Below the pieces are notes generated by a model. It did not search any database. It was not told where the DNA came from and worked only from the letters and a program-made list of their open reading frames with translations. Shown here piece by piece: positions 8,634 to 18,156 of a DNA stretch of 64,000 nucleotides (within the stretch, counting starts at the first letter, position 1; each line of letters begins with the position of its first letter). A program made the translations under genes and the position numbers. Origin of the DNA: Pseudoflavonifractor sp050943825 (lineage in GTDB: Bacteria > Bacillota > Clostridia > Oscillospirales > Oscillospiraceae); the NCBI RefSeq assembly GCF_050943825.1, contig NZ_JBMNPX010000004.1, positions 186,001-250,000 of the forward strand, given 5' to 3'.

Positions 8634-8682
8634 AAACGGCAGGGCCGGACACTGATGTGTCCGGCCCTGCCGTTTCTTTTTT
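8634..8682. terminator. Bidirectional terminator
   Basis: AAACGGCAGGGCCGGACAC (8634-8652) pairs with 8657-8675 over a TGAT loop. T-runs lie on both sides (TTTTTT at 8677-8682 for the plus strand, A6 at 8631-8636 for the minus strand). It ends the alcohol dehydrogenase message three bases after that gene's stop. Confidence 0.9.
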
Positions 8683-8685
8683 CTC

Positions 8686-9834
8686 TCAGGCAAAAATCTT
8701 CTCCAGCAGCGCCAGAGCATCCTCCTCGGTCATCTTCCGGGGATTGAAGGCCTGGAACAGCTCCTGGGAGATCTCCTTGGCCATCTGGGGGAACAGAGAG
8801 CGGTCGATGTTCCACTCCTTGGGCCCCTTCAGGTGCAGGTCCACGTCCCGGAAGGAGATCAGGGCATTCCGGGCCTTGGCGCCAAGCTCCTCGGGCGTCT
8901 CGTTTCCGGTCAGCAGCGCACCGAACTGCTTGGCCACCCGGCGGGTCTTCTCCGGCGCGGCAGGGGCGTTGAACTCGATGACATAGGGCAGGGCATAGGC
9001 GCAGGCGAAGCCGTGGGGAATGTGGAAGTGGGCGCCGATGACGTGGGCCAGGGAGTGGCCCGCGTGGGTGTGGCCGTAGCGCAGCATCCAGCCGCCCATG
9101 AGGCAGGCCGCCGCCATGTTGCTGCGGGCCTCGATATTGCTCCCGTCCGCCACAGCCACGGGCAGCCACCGGGTCACCATCTCCATGACCCGCTTGGAGA
9201 TCTGGTCGGACAGCAGGGTGGCGGCGGTGCCGGTGTAGGACTCCACGCCGTGGGCCAGGGTGTCAAAGCCGGTGGAGGCGGTGATGTGGGGCGGCATGCC
9301 AACCATCAGCTCCGGGTCCACAACGGCGTACTCGGAGGAGGCCAGGGTGGCCAGGATGGGGTACTTCACGCCGTCGTCGCCGGTGATCACCAGGCCATCG
9401 GACAGCTCGCTGCCTGTGCCGGAGGTGGTGGGCACCACAACAAGACCGGGGGCAGCCTTCATCTCCTCGCCCTTGGCGAAGCGGATGATGGGGCCCTCGT
9501 TATACCGCAGGATGTTCACAGCCTTGCCGGTGTCCATGGCGGAACCGCCGCCCAGGCCGATGACCAGGTCGCAGCTCTGGGCGGTATAGGTCTCCCAGGC
9601 AGCGGCCACCACGGCGGTGGAGGGATCGGGCTGCACGCCGTCAAACAGCACCGGCTCCAGACCCGCGTTCTTCAGCACATCCAGCACCTTTCCGGCGATC
9701 CCGGCGGCCACAATGCCCTTATCGGTCACCACCAGGGGGCGGCTGCTGTTCTCCAGTTTGACAAGCTCTCCCAGCTCGGACAGCTTTCCAGCGCCAAACA
9801 CGATTTTTACATTCTGTACAAGCTCAAACTGCAT
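8686..9834 (-). CDS. Iron-containing alcohol dehydrogenase
   Basis: This 382-residue protein has the group III (iron-dependent) alcohol dehydrogenase architecture. The nucleotide-binding motif is GLGGGSAMDTGKA (near residue 95), followed by PTTSGTGSELS (near 140). The metal-binding segments are GFDTLAHGVE (near 195) and HTHAGHSLAHVIGAHFHIPHG (near 260-280), with the expected histidines. It starts behind GAGGAGG. A paralogue sharing the same C-terminal EKIFA ending lies at 27279-28430. It would interconvert an aldehyde or ketone and an alcohol with NAD(P)H, probably as a redox valve for the aldehyde pathway of this island. Substrate not determined. Confidence 0.93.
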   Translation of the reverse strand: MQFELVQNVKIVFGAGKLSELGELVKLENSSRPLVVTDKGIVAAGIAGKVLDVLKNAGLEPVLFDGVQPDPSTAVVAAAWETYTAQSCDLVIGLGGGSAMDTGKAVNILRYNEGPIIRFAKGEEMKAAPGLVVVPTTSGTGSELSDGLVITGDDGVKYPILATLASSEYAVVDPELMVGMPPHITASTGFDTLAHGVESYTGTAATLLSDQISKRVMEMVTRWLPVAVADGSNIEARSNMAAACLMGGWMLRYGHTHAGHSLAHVIGAHFHIPHGFACAYALPYVIEFNAPAAPEKTRRVAKQFGALLTGNETPEELGAKARNALISFRDVDLHLKGPKEWNIDRSLFPQMAKEISQELFQAFNPRKMTEEDALALLEKIFA

Positions 9835-9978
9835 GATAAAACTCCTCCTCGCAAGTATGGCTTATCGCCGGTTATCTATCGCCTTATTTTACCGTCGAAG
9901 CCGGGAGAGACGATTGTAAAAATCGGCACTGGAAGGGACCGTATGGAGCGCCCGGTCCGGTCTGCCGGGGACAAAAAT

Positions 9979-10018
9979 CCGCGGGAAGAGGAGCAGCAAA
10001 CTGCTCCTCTTCCCGCGG
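9979..10018 (-). terminator. Terminator of the flavoprotein reductase gene
   Basis: CCGCGGGAAGAGGAGCAG (9979-9996) pairs perfectly with 10001-10018 over a CAAA loop, and on the minus strand a TTTTT run follows. It lies 38 bases after the reductase stop. The remaining gap to the alcohol dehydrogenase (9835-9978) must hold that gene's promoter, but I see no clear match. Confidence 0.88.
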
Positions 10019-10056
10019 CTGATGGTTCAGATATGAATTGTCCTGAGCCGGTTGGC

Positions 10057-12445
10057 TTACTCCGCCTGAATGGCGCTGACGGCCGCTTTGCCCGCCAGAC
10101 GGCCGGAGGTGTAGGCCCAGCCCTGGGCCGCGCCGCCGTAGGTGACGTACTCACGCTGCTCGCTGAACAGAACGCCCAGAGAGTCGGTGCCCACGGCGTA
10201 GAGGCCGTTGATGGGGGTCTCGTGGTCGGAACCAAGCACCTGCATGTCGGTGTTGACATCCAGGCCACCCACGGTGGAGTAGATGAAGGAGGCACCCACG
10301 AAGGCATAGTAGGGGCCCTCGTCGGCAATGGCGGTGGTCAGGAGGGAGGCGTCCTTGCCAAAGTCCTCGTCCACGCCGGTCTCCACGGCCTTGTTGTAGC
10401 GGGCCACGTTGTCGGTGAGGACGGCGGGGTCCACATCCAGCATCTGGGCCAGCTCCTCCAGGGTGTCGGCCTTGTAGGCGATGCCCTTTTCAATGCACAG
10501 GTCGATGATATCGTACACCTCGGGGATGGGACGGCCCGCGTCGATGCCGCCCTGGCAGGTCAGGTCATCGTTGAAGCTGACGGGCAGACCGTTCTCCTTG
10601 ACGGACTGGAAGAAATCATCGGACCAGATGGTGTAATACCGGGGGCCGGACTTCCAGGTCTGGAAGGTGCCGCCCTCGTTGGAGAAGCGCTCGCCCTCCA
10701 TGTTGACCTGGAGGCCGTAGGTGGCGCTGGCCAGGGCGTTGGGGAAGTCGTTGAGGGAGTTGCGGCGGGGCAGCTTGGACCAGAAGCCCAGGTCGTTCTC
10801 GTCGCCCACAATCTCCACGGGGTACTCATGCAGGGTGATGGGCGCGCCCTGGAGGTGCACCATGGGAGGCATGCCGATATTATAGGTACCGGCGCCGATG
10901 TCCAGCGCGGAGGCAAAGAGCTTGCCGTCGTTCTGGGTCATGCCGTACATGAGCCAGGCGCCCTTGAGGGGATAGTATTCGTTGGAGAGGTACTCCTCCT
11001 GGAGCTCGGCATTGTTGGAGAAGCCGCCGGTGGCGGAGATGACGGCCTTGGCATTGATGGTGTACTCGGTGCCGTCATAGCCCACCGCCTTCACACCGGT
11101 GACGGTGTTGGTGCTCTCGTCGTAGATGAGCTCGGTGGCCTCAACCTCCAGCATGTACTCGCCGCCCAGAGCGGTGTAGTCCTCGATGATGGAGTCAAAC
11201 ATAGCGCCGGTCTCTTTCTTCCAGTTGCCGTAGCCCTGGCCGGTGTACTGGAACTTGCAGTAGTACACATCCTGGTCGGTGAAGCCGCGCTGGGGACCGC
11301 CGTACTCAAAGCCCTCGCCGTCGGGAGAGCCCTCGCCGTAGTCAAAGCCGTGGCTGATGAGCCAGTCGATGGTGTTGCCCGACTCGTCAAAGAACAGGTC
11401 CAGCAGGTCCTGCTTGGCGTCGCCCTTGGTGAAGTTGTTCCAGTCGGCCTTCATGACCTCGGCGTCCACATAGTCCTTGCCACCGTGGTAGGTCTCGTCA
11501 TACACAGGGGCGTTGATGCCCATGGTGTCGGCGGTGACGCAGGAGGTGCCGCCGTACTTGCCGGCCTTGTCGATGGCCAGGACATTCACCTTCTCCGGGT
11601 CGTTGCCGCCGGCGGCATACATGGCCTCAGCGGCGCTCATGGCGGCGGCAGTGCCGGATCCGCCCATACCCACCACAAGAATGTCGGTCTCAATGGTCTC
11701 CTGCTTGCTGACCTTCTCGGGCACGGAGTAGAAGTTCTGGATGGCGGACTCCTCCGCGCCGCCGGCGGCCAGAGCCTCCTTCAGCGCGGCCTCCACTGCC
11801 AGCTTGATGCCGGAGCTGGAGCCGGTGGCGCCGGTGATGGAGTCAATCCGCACGGACTGAGCCTCCAGCATGCGGGGCACCAGCTTCTCCATGGCGGCGG
11901 CCACAAAGGGAGCGGTCTCGGCGTTCTCGCCCAGCTCGATGCGCTCAATGGCGGTCTCACTGACGGTCACGCTGACCTCCAGGGGCATCAGTAGGGAGAA
12001 GCCGCTGGCCTGGGCGGTGTAGGTGCCGGGCTTCATCTTGACCTCAGCGGTCTGGACGCTCTCGCCGTTTGCCTCGGCGATGGCCTCGGCCACAGCGTTC
12101 TTGATGGCCTGAGAGGTCATAGTGGCGCCGCTGACGCCGTCCACATCGGCGCTGTTGGCCTCCACAATCTTGGGGGGCAGTTCGGTGAGCGCCACGCCGC
12201 CCAGAGAGGGGGTCTCGGACTCGCCCACAGCCTCAACAGCAGTGATGACGCCGTCGGTAAAGGTGACGGTCACGGTCACCTCGCCGCCGTAGCCCTGGGC
12301 GGTCTTGGTGATGGTTACGGTCTCGCCCTGAGCGGGCTGGGAACCAGAGGGACTGCCGGAGGGCTGTGCCTCTGAGGGGGTGCAGGCGGCCACGGTAAGC
12401 GCCATGGCACCGGCAAGGAGCAGAGAGCGGTTTCTTCAGCTTCAT
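10057..12445 (-). CDS. Exported FAD-dependent reductase with two FMN-binding domains; apparent frameshift in the signal peptide
   Basis: The continuous frame starts at 12405, but the real start is probably the ATG at 12443-12445, eight bases after GAGGAGG. From there the frame is off by one base. Removing a single C in the AAACCGC run gives MKLKKRSLLLAGAMALTVAAC, a textbook lipoprotein signal. After it come two FMN_bind domains with covalent-flavin motifs SGATMTS (about residue 100 of the mature frame) and TGATGSS (about 185). A FAD_binding_2 reductase domain follows (VVGMGGSGTAAAMSAAEA, then KYGGTSCVTADTMGINAP). This is the fumarate/urocanate-reductase-like layout of extracytoplasmic reductases that use small organic electron acceptors. 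It is regulated, by inference, by the adjacent LuxR protein. The frameshift may be a sequencing error or a real inactivation of export. Confidence 0.85.
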
Positions 12446-12494
12446 TTGCGTTTCCTCCTCGCAAAATTCTTCCGTGTCTGATTGACACCGATTT

Positions 12495-12523
12495 AACATA
12501 TCAATACGAGAACAAAAACGCAA
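12495..12523 (-). promoter_or_regulatory. Candidate promoter of the flavoprotein reductase
   Basis: On the minus strand TTGCGT (12518-12523) and TATGTT (12495-12500) are 17 bases apart, placing the start of transcription about 40 bases before the reductase ATG. The -35 box is imperfect, as expected for an activated promoter, and the 12533-12550 palindrome ends ten bases upstream of it. Confidence 0.55.
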
Positions 12524-12532
12524 CAGACCGGC

Positions 12533-12550
12533 ACTATCACAAATGATAGT
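12533..12550. promoter_or_regulatory. Operator candidate upstream of the reductase (copy 1)
   Basis: ACTATCACAAATGATAGT is an 18-base near-perfect inverted repeat. A further half site (TGATAGT) lies at 12556-12562 in the same spacing. Nearly the same palindrome recurs at 15212-15229 upstream of the LuxR regulator gene. Its position just upstream of the -35 box suits an activator. Confidence 0.7.
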
Positions 12551-12571
12551 CTTGCTGATAGTATTTTCTGT

Positions 12572-15058
12572 TCAATCCAGCAGTCCCATTGTCCTCGCCT
12601 TCTGGATGGCGGCCATCTTGTTGTTGACCTCCAGCTTCTGATAGGCGTTTTTCACATGGTAGCGGACGGTGGGCACAGAGATGAAGAGGGATGCGGCAAT
12701 CTCCTCGTGCTTCATCCCCTTGGCCAGCATCTGGAGGATCTCCCGCTCCCGCTCCGACAGGGTCACCGCCAGCGGGAAGAGATCAGACACAGCCTGCTGA
12801 TAGTGCTCACAGCAGCGGAACACCCGGCCCAGGAATTCCTGGGGCACCCGCTGAGAGTTGCGCAGCTTGCGGAGCATATCCATCAGGCCCAGCGCATTTT
12901 CCGCGAAGGGCATGACCACATTGTCCTGGGCGGCCAGCACCAGAGCCCGCTCCAGCTCCTGGCAGCCCGCCTCAATGCCGTACAGCTTCTCCTTGGCAAT
13001 GGCGGAGCAGATGTCATTGTGGATATACCCCAGCTGGTTGTGGTAGATGTCGAACTTCTTGCGGAACTCCTGGCAGAGCACCTCCAGCCGGATAAAGGCG
13101 CCGGTAAGCAGCCCCGCCCGCATGCACACGATATAGGGGAAGGCCATGCCCTGGAACATAAAGTTCCCTGTGCCCATGTCGTTCTCCCGCAGCCAGGCGG
13201 GAATCTGCTCCACCTTTCCAAAGCAGCTGCTGATATAGGCCGAGCAGAGCTCCAGCGTGGTGTTGAGTACACTGCTGTTCTCTCCGCTCACCCGCTGGGA
13301 CAGCTCCTCCAGCAGCCGCTCACCCTCCTGGAATTTGCCGTGGTAAAGTGCCAGCCGGGCCAGGACAAAGGTGGCGCACAGCTCAATGGAGGTCTGACGG
13401 TAAAAATGGGACTGATAGATGGCCTTCCTGGCGTTGATCTCCACGTTCTCAAAATCGCCTGTCTCCAGCGCGTACTCAGCCAGTGCCAGAGGCTCGCTGC
13501 CAGAGCCGCAGCCTTCCACCGCCTGGGCCAGGATGTGGAAATGCTGGGAGATAAACTCCGCGGTGTCCCGCAGCCGCCCCGGCTCCTTATAGTAGCAGTA
13601 GAGCAGATGGGGCGCGCCGTAGGTAAACTCCGTGCGGTTGCTCACCACACAGGAGTACCGGCCGTTGAAGTAGCGCACGGCCAGCTCACCGTGGCGGACG
13701 ATCTCATGGACGTCGTTGAAGGCCACAAAAATCCAGGTGTTGTGGATCTCCCCCAGGAGGAAGGTGCGGTAATTTTCGCTGATATCCTTTGCGCTGAGGA
13801 AATGGGCCTCCAGATTCTGAAGATGCCGCTCCAGCTCGCCCCGGGCGGAGGGCGGATCGCTGAGGGCCTTGACTCTGATATGGCGCAGGGTGGCCAGAGG
13901 ATAGCGGAAGGCCGTCTCGGGGGCCAGCCCGTCAAATATTTTGTGGACCTGGGGGAACTGGGCAAACTGGATATCCCTGGGCTCCATGCTGTTCAGATCC
14001 CGGAGGATCTCCTCCACCTCTCCTGCCCGGTACAGGTAGTCATAGGCCAGCACCCGCTTCCCACGCTCCAGAAACCACTGTCCCATTCTCCGCCAGAGAG
14101 GTCCGGGCTCTACCCCCTCCCGGGACGCCCGTTCCTGAAGAAACTTCTGGAACAGATCCACTATTTTGTAGGCGCGCAAAGCCGAATTGAAGGTAATGAA
14201 GGCATTGCCCTGGACCAACTCCACCAGCCGCCCGGCAGCCCCGGAGTCCTCAAAGGCATAGGCCACCTGCTCGGGCGTGAAGGCGTCCAGATAGGAGAGC
14301 TTCTGGAGAAAGGTCTGGGTCTCTCTGTCGTAGGTGCTGTACAGGTTGCGGTCCAGCAGCTGGTTGATGTCCTCTCCCGCACCGATGGGCAGCCCCTGGC
14401 TCATACCCCGAAGAATCAGGTAGATGCCGGAAATCCAGCCCCCTGTCCAGCGGCCCAGCCGCTCCGCCAGGTCTCCCTCCGCCGGGTACTCCATCAGCTC
14501 CAGATAGGCCCTGATCTCGGGCACCCGGAACTGGAGCACCTCCTGCCCCACCAGCCAGCACAGCCCCCGCTGCTCCAGGTCGGATACAGGCAGGCAGGGC
14601 GTATCCCGGGCCAGCAGGACGATATGCAGGTTCTCCACCCGTTCTCCCACAATGAGGGTGAGCAGGGACGCCGTCTCCTCACAGTCAATGAGCTGGTAGT
14701 CGTCTATCACCAGGACCGTGGGCTCCTGGTACTTCTTTTCACAGATCAGGGTCACAATCTTGGCCTGCTGAGGCGGGTTTTCCGGAAAACCCAGCTCCAG
14801 CAGCTTTCCCGCCATCTTGGTGTCCCGCTGGGCGATTCTGGAGGTGAGCCGTTCCCAGCAATAGGCCATGGATCCGTTGGAACCCAGCAGAGAGAGCCAG
14901 ATGAGCTCCAGCCGCTGGGTATGAAAATACTCCCGGACCGCTGTGGTCTTGCCAAAGCCCATGGGTGCGCGGAGAACAGTAAGCGGATAGGCGAGTATCT
15001 GGTCCAGATGCCGGTTTATCCGGGCACGGGATAGAATTTTGGTTCCAGGAAGTTTCAT
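12572..15058 (-). CDS. MalT-like LuxR family transcriptional regulator
   Basis: This 828-residue protein has a P-loop ATPase at the N-terminus (Walker A APMGFGKTTAVREYF, about residues 35-49; Walker B-like TVLVIDDYQLID near 120). A long helical repeat middle region follows, then a C-terminal LuxR helix-turn-helix (LSEREREILQMLAKGMKHEE, then IAASLFISVPTVRYHVKNAY). That is the MalT/STAND-type layout, in which ATP and an inducer switch the protein to an active oligomer. It lies directly upstream of, and in the same direction as, the flavin reductase gene. LuxR-type regulators next to exported reductases are a known pattern in gut anaerobes. The inducer is probably the reductase substrate, which is inference. 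Confidence 0.92.
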   Translation of the reverse strand: MKLPGTKILSRARINRHLDQILAYPLTVLRAPMGFGKTTAVREYFHTQRLELIWLSLLGSNGSMAYCWERLTSRIAQRDTKMAGKLLELGFPENPPQQAKIVTLICEKKYQEPTVLVIDDYQLIDCEETASLLTLIVGERVENLHIVLLARDTPCLPVSDLEQRGLCWLVGQEVLQFRVPEIRAYLELMEYPAEGDLAERLGRWTGGWISGIYLILRGMSQGLPIGAGEDINQLLDRNLYSTYDRETQTFLQKLSYLDAFTPEQVAYAFEDSGAAGRLVELVQGNAFITFNSALRAYKIVDLFQKFLQERASREGVEPGPLWRRMGQWFLERGKRVLAYDYLYRAGEVEEILRDLNSMEPRDIQFAQFPQVHKIFDGLAPETAFRYPLATLRHIRVKALSDPPSARGELERHLQNLEAHFLSAKDISENYRTFLLGEIHNTWIFVAFNDVHEIVRHGELAVRYFNGRYSCVVSNRTEFTYGAPHLLYCYYKEPGRLRDTAEFISQHFHILAQAVEGCGSGSEPLALAEYALETGDFENVEINARKAIYQSHFYRQTSIELCATFVLARLALYHGKFQEGERLLEELSQRVSGENSSVLNTTLELCSAYISSCFGKVEQIPAWLRENDMGTGNFMFQGMAFPYIVCMRAGLLTGAFIRLEVLCQEFRKKFDIYHNQLGYIHNDICSAIAKEKLYGIEAGCQELERALVLAAQDNVVMPFAENALGLMDMLRKLRNSQRVPQEFLGRVFRCCEHYQQAVSDLFPLAVTLSEREREILQMLAKGMKHEEIAASLFISVPTVRYHVKNAYQKLEVNNKMAAIQKARTMGLLD

Positions 15059-15428
15059 CTATACCACCCCTCGTTTTTTGAGACTTCTTGGATGTTTTTG
15101 CTCTATTATGTTGGTTTCCGTCGGTTTGATATTCAGAGTATACCATATGGGCACAAAATGCGCATAGACTCGGCTTTCCTTTTTGTCTCTCATGCACAAG
15201 TTATTATCAGGACTATCACTTGTGATAGTTCACGATGCTGTCCGTTTGGGGTAGTATAGAGATACAGCAAGGTGTTTCCCCAAAACGTACATCATGCTTG
15301 CGACCGGAAAAGCGCTCTGAGGCACAGTGCGCTTTCTCCGGCCTGTGATTAAAATCCATGGCCTGCTTTTCCAGTCGCGGGACCTGTCTCCGCAGTCCGC
15401 CGGAAGGGCAAGCGCCATGTCCCTCCCG
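15059..15428. other. 370-base intergenic region upstream of the LuxR regulator
   Basis: No gene is seen. On the minus strand a TATACT -10 box (15137-15142) without a good -35 box lies about 80 bases before the regulator ATG. The palindrome at 15212-15229 is centred about 90 bases upstream of that start. The stretch 15300-15428 between the palindrome and the NTF2-like gene's stop has short GC-rich inverted repeats but no clear terminator. Confidence 0.55.
15212..15229. promoter_or_regulatory. Operator candidate upstream of the LuxR regulator (copy 2)
   Basis: ACTATCACTTGTGATAGT is a perfect 8-base inverted repeat with a two-base centre. It matches 15 of 18 positions of the site at 12533-12550 and keeps both outer arms. 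Two such sites flanking one regulator gene suggest autoregulation plus control of the reductase. Confidence 0.7.
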
Positions 15429-15782
15429 TCAAACGGTTGTAAAATTCTTGGCGATGATGCGCCAGGTTCCCCCATCCTCAATGAGCTGGAGGTGGTGCTC
15501 CAGCCCTGCCTTGCCGGGGGATGGCGCCTCATACACCACTGCGTCGGCAATCCGTCCGGTTACCGACAAAGACAGCAGCTGAGCTTGATGCTTCTCCTCT
15601 CCGGCGGGCACTGTCTCCGGAAAGGTGGCGGGCATTCCGGTCATAATCCTGTCGCCCAGGCAGCCGGATACCCTGGCATCTCTGTGAAAGCAGCGCTCCA
15701 GCGCACTCATATCGGCCCTGCGGGTGGCATCCATATAGCACCGGACCACCTCGCGGACCCGCTCGACCTCCGCATTTATCAT
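15429..15782 (-). CDS. NTF2-like / SnoaL-like small protein
   Basis: I place the start at the ATG at 15780-15782, seven bases after AAGGAGGAG, giving 117 residues; the longer open frame upstream has no ribosome site. The protein has the alpha-plus-beta cone pattern of NTF2-like proteins: an N-terminal helix (INAEVERVREVVRCYMDATR), the short FHRDARVSG segment, and C-terminal strands ending HLQLIEDGGTWRIIAKNF. Such proteins bind small hydrophobic ligands or act as isomerases, dehydratases or chaperones. It is the intact relative of the remnant at 8487-8585. It lies downstream of nothing on its strand and is divergent from the MFS gene. Confidence 0.78.
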   Translation of the reverse strand: MINAEVERVREVVRCYMDATRRADMSALERCFHRDARVSGCLGDRIMTGMPATFPETVPAGEEKHQAQLLSLSVTGRIADAVVYEAPSPGKAGLEHHLQLIEDGGTWRIIAKNFTTV

Positions 15783-16024
15783 AGGCCATCTCCTCCTTCT
15801 TATTTCACGGCTGCCCGTGCACGTCTTCAGACTACCGGAAATCGCCCCGTTCATATTGTAAAAAGTGGAACTCCCCCCTCTTTTCCCGTAGAAAAAGTTA
15901 TGAGAACAGTCTATATTGGGCTGTCTCAGGTGCAAAAAAGAGGCGTTCCTCTCTGTACGGGCTGTTTTCTCCATGTCTGTGGGCACGGCATTCCGAGAAA
16001 CACATCATTGAAGGAGGAATCCCC

Positions 16025-17284
16025 ATGCAACGCCCCCAAAAACTGCCCCTGATGACATTTCTGGTGATCATGACCATCGGCATCGGATATGTGCAGCAGA
16101 TGGCCCCCTCTCCCATTCTCAGCGTCCTGAGTGAGTACTACCAGCTGGCAGGGCAGGACGCCCTGCTCAACCTGTCGGTGTCCATTACCTTTCCCATGAG
16201 TATTGTGGCCTGTCTGGCCGGCGGTATTCTGGAGAGCCGTCTTGGCATCCGCAAGCTCTACCTGGGCACCCAGTTCTTCCTCACCGCAGGCGTTCTGCTC
16301 AACTTCTGGTCCCCCACCTATCCCCTGTTCCTGCTGGCCCGCGGTATCTACTCCATCGGCTTCGGCCTGGCCATCCCCTTTATCGGCTCTGCCATCATGA
16401 ACTGGTACACCGGCAGAGCCAGAGACACCATGAACACCCTCAACGGCATGTTCCCCTTTATCGGCACCGTGATCAGCTTCGCCCTCATGCTCCCCCTGTC
16501 CAACCTGCTGGGCTCCTGGAAGGTGGCCATGGGTATCTGGGGCGTTGTGCTGCTGGCGCTGATGATCGTGTGGCTGGTGTGCATCCGTGCCGCGGATATC
16601 CCCCAGAGCGCCGTGGTGGAGCTGCCGGAGCGGGGCATCTACCGCAACCTCTGGCGGCGGAAGAATATCAAGCTGCTCTGCCTGGTATTCATCATGGACT
16701 TTTTCTGCTACTCCTACATGGTGGTGGTTCTCCCCACCCTCATCGCTGAAGGCGGAGGCATGGACCCCTCTGTGGCCAATCTCTGCGCCGCCCTGGCCTT
16801 CCCCCTGATCGGCCTGGTAGGCAGCATCCTGGGCGGAGCCGTGATGTCCAAGACCGGACGGCGGAAGCCCATCCTGATCGTGGGTCAGATTCTCAAGTTC
16901 GTAGGTGTGACCGTGCTCATCTCCACGGTGAGCTTCAGTGTGCCCCTGGCCCTGGTGGGCACCGCCATCTATGGCATCGGCAACGGCATGTGGATGCCCG
17001 TGCTCTACACCATGTGCATGGAGCTCAAGGACATGACCCCCAGCCGTTCCGGCGCGGCCTTTGCCCTCTTTAACGCCACTGCCTTCCTCTCCGGCTTTGT
17101 CTCCCCCACCATCGGCGGCTGGCTCACCACCTTCCTCACCGGCATCGCCCCCGTGACTGACGCCGTGGCCGCCCACGCCTTTGGTCTGAAGTGGAGCCTG
17201 TTCCTGTTCGGCTTTGTCAATCTGGTCTCGTTTATCATCGGCTTTTTCCTGGATGAAACCCGCCCCGGCGGCGCGGATTCCTGA
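16025..17284 (+). CDS. MFS transporter
   Basis: This 419-residue protein has about 12 membrane segments in two halves, with a charged central loop around residues 190-215 (PERGIYRNLWRRKN). The MFS signature between helices 2 and 3 is seen as GGILESRLGIRKLYLG (near residue 64), and its half-repeat as GGAVMSKTGRRKPIL near residue 275. It starts behind AAGGAGG. It is followed after 44 bases by an AraC regulator on the same strand, so the pair is likely one transcript. The substrate is unknown; context suggests the organic compound reduced or degraded by this island. Confidence 0.9.
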   Translation: MQRPQKLPLMTFLVIMTIGIGYVQQMAPSPILSVLSEYYQLAGQDALLNLSVSITFPMSIVACLAGGILESRLGIRKLYLGTQFFLTAGVLLNFWSPTYPLFLLARGIYSIGFGLAIPFIGSAIMNWYTGRARDTMNTLNGMFPFIGTVISFALMLPLSNLLGSWKVAMGIWGVVLLALMIVWLVCIRAADIPQSAVVELPERGIYRNLWRRKNIKLLCLVFIMDFFCYSYMVVVLPTLIAEGGGMDPSVANLCAALAFPLIGLVGSILGGAVMSKTGRRKPILIVGQILKFVGVTVLISTVSFSVPLALVGTAIYGIGNGMWMPVLYTMCMELKDMTPSRSGAAFALFNATAFLSGFVSPTIGGWLTTFLTGIAPVTDAVAAHAFGLKWSLFLFGFVNLVSFIIGFFLDETRPGGADS

Positions 17285-17328
17285 TGAGCGCCGCATAAAC
17301 GGACTTAGGACTATAAGGAGGATGTATC

Positions 17329-18156
17329 ATGAGCACCACGTCTGTCATTTCGGACAAATACATCGCGCCTCTCCAGCCGGACCTGTCCCGGCAGCTGCGG
17401 TACAATGAACGCCTCCTGACCTGGAATCCTTACTCCAAAAAGAACCTGGCTCTCTGCTATCAATTCCAGACCAGTGAGGACGGCGCCCCTGTCCGGCTGA
17501 TTCCCGACGCATGCATTGACTTTCTCTTCCGCTGCACCCCCGGCTCCCCCGCCGCTGTGGTCAGCGGACTCCAGACCGCGCCCCGTGAGCTGGTGCTGGA
17601 GCCCAACGCCGTCTACTTCGGCTTCAAGCCCTTCAGCCCCAAGGGGATGCGCCCTCTGCGCACTGATTGGCAGGATCTGGTGGACCAGTCCATCTCTCTG
17701 TGGGAGGACTGCCCTGACGCCGGGTGGGTGACGGAAATGCTCTCAGCCAGTTCCACCTTTGACGAGCGCGTGGGCATTGTGGCCGAGTTTGCCCGGCGGC
17801 AGCTGGCCGACCCGGAGTATACCCCCGACTTTGTAGAGTACTCCGAGCTTCAGCTCTGTCAGGCCAGGGGCAATATCCGCATGGACTCCATCAGCGATTA
17901 CACCGGCTATACCGGCCGCTACTGCCGTGAGAAGTTCAAAGAGTCCCACGGCATCTCCATCAAGAACTACTCCTCCATCATGCGCTTCCAGAACGCGGTG
18001 CGTATGCTGGCCCGGAGCGGCGGTGAGGTCGGCAGCCTCTCAGATATCGCGTTTGACAACGGGTACTTTGACCAGTCCCACCTGAACCGGGAGTTTCGCC
18101 GCTTCTCCGGTGCTACCCCCCTGCGCTACCAGCGCGAGGTGCTTCAGCTTACATAG
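17329..18156 (+). CDS. AraC family transcriptional regulator
   Basis: This 275-residue protein starts behind AAGGAGGATG. The N-terminal sensor domain has LIPDACIDFLFRC (near residue 47) and VYFGFKPFSPKGMRP (near 92), the same landmarks as the paralogue at 7561-8412. The C-terminal DNA-binding domain has two helix-turn-helix motifs (YTGYTGRYCREKFKESHGIS and LSDIAFDNGYFDQSHLNREF). It is followed by a terminator and then the aldehyde dehydrogenase operon, which is a natural target. Confidence 0.9.
   Translation: MSTTSVISDKYIAPLQPDLSRQLRYNERLLTWNPYSKKNLALCYQFQTSEDGAPVRLIPDACIDFLFRCTPGSPAAVVSGLQTAPRELVLEPNAVYFGFKPFSPKGMRPLRTDWQDLVDQSISLWEDCPDAGWVTEMLSASSTFDERVGIVAEFARRQLADPEYTPDFVEYSELQLCQARGNIRMDSISDYTGYTGRYCREKFKESHGISIKNYSSIMRFQNAVRMLARSGGEVGSLSDIAFDNGYFDQSHLNREFRRFSGATPLRYQREVLQLT

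Noticed and set aside
8833..11994. A 1053-codon plus-strand frame opposite the alcohol dehydrogenase and reductase
   Set aside because: It is an antisense artefact of codon bias; it crosses a terminator and two convincing minus-strand genes.
12656..15034. A 792-codon plus-strand frame
   Set aside because: It is antisense to the LuxR regulator with Walker A and HTH motifs; no ribosome site.
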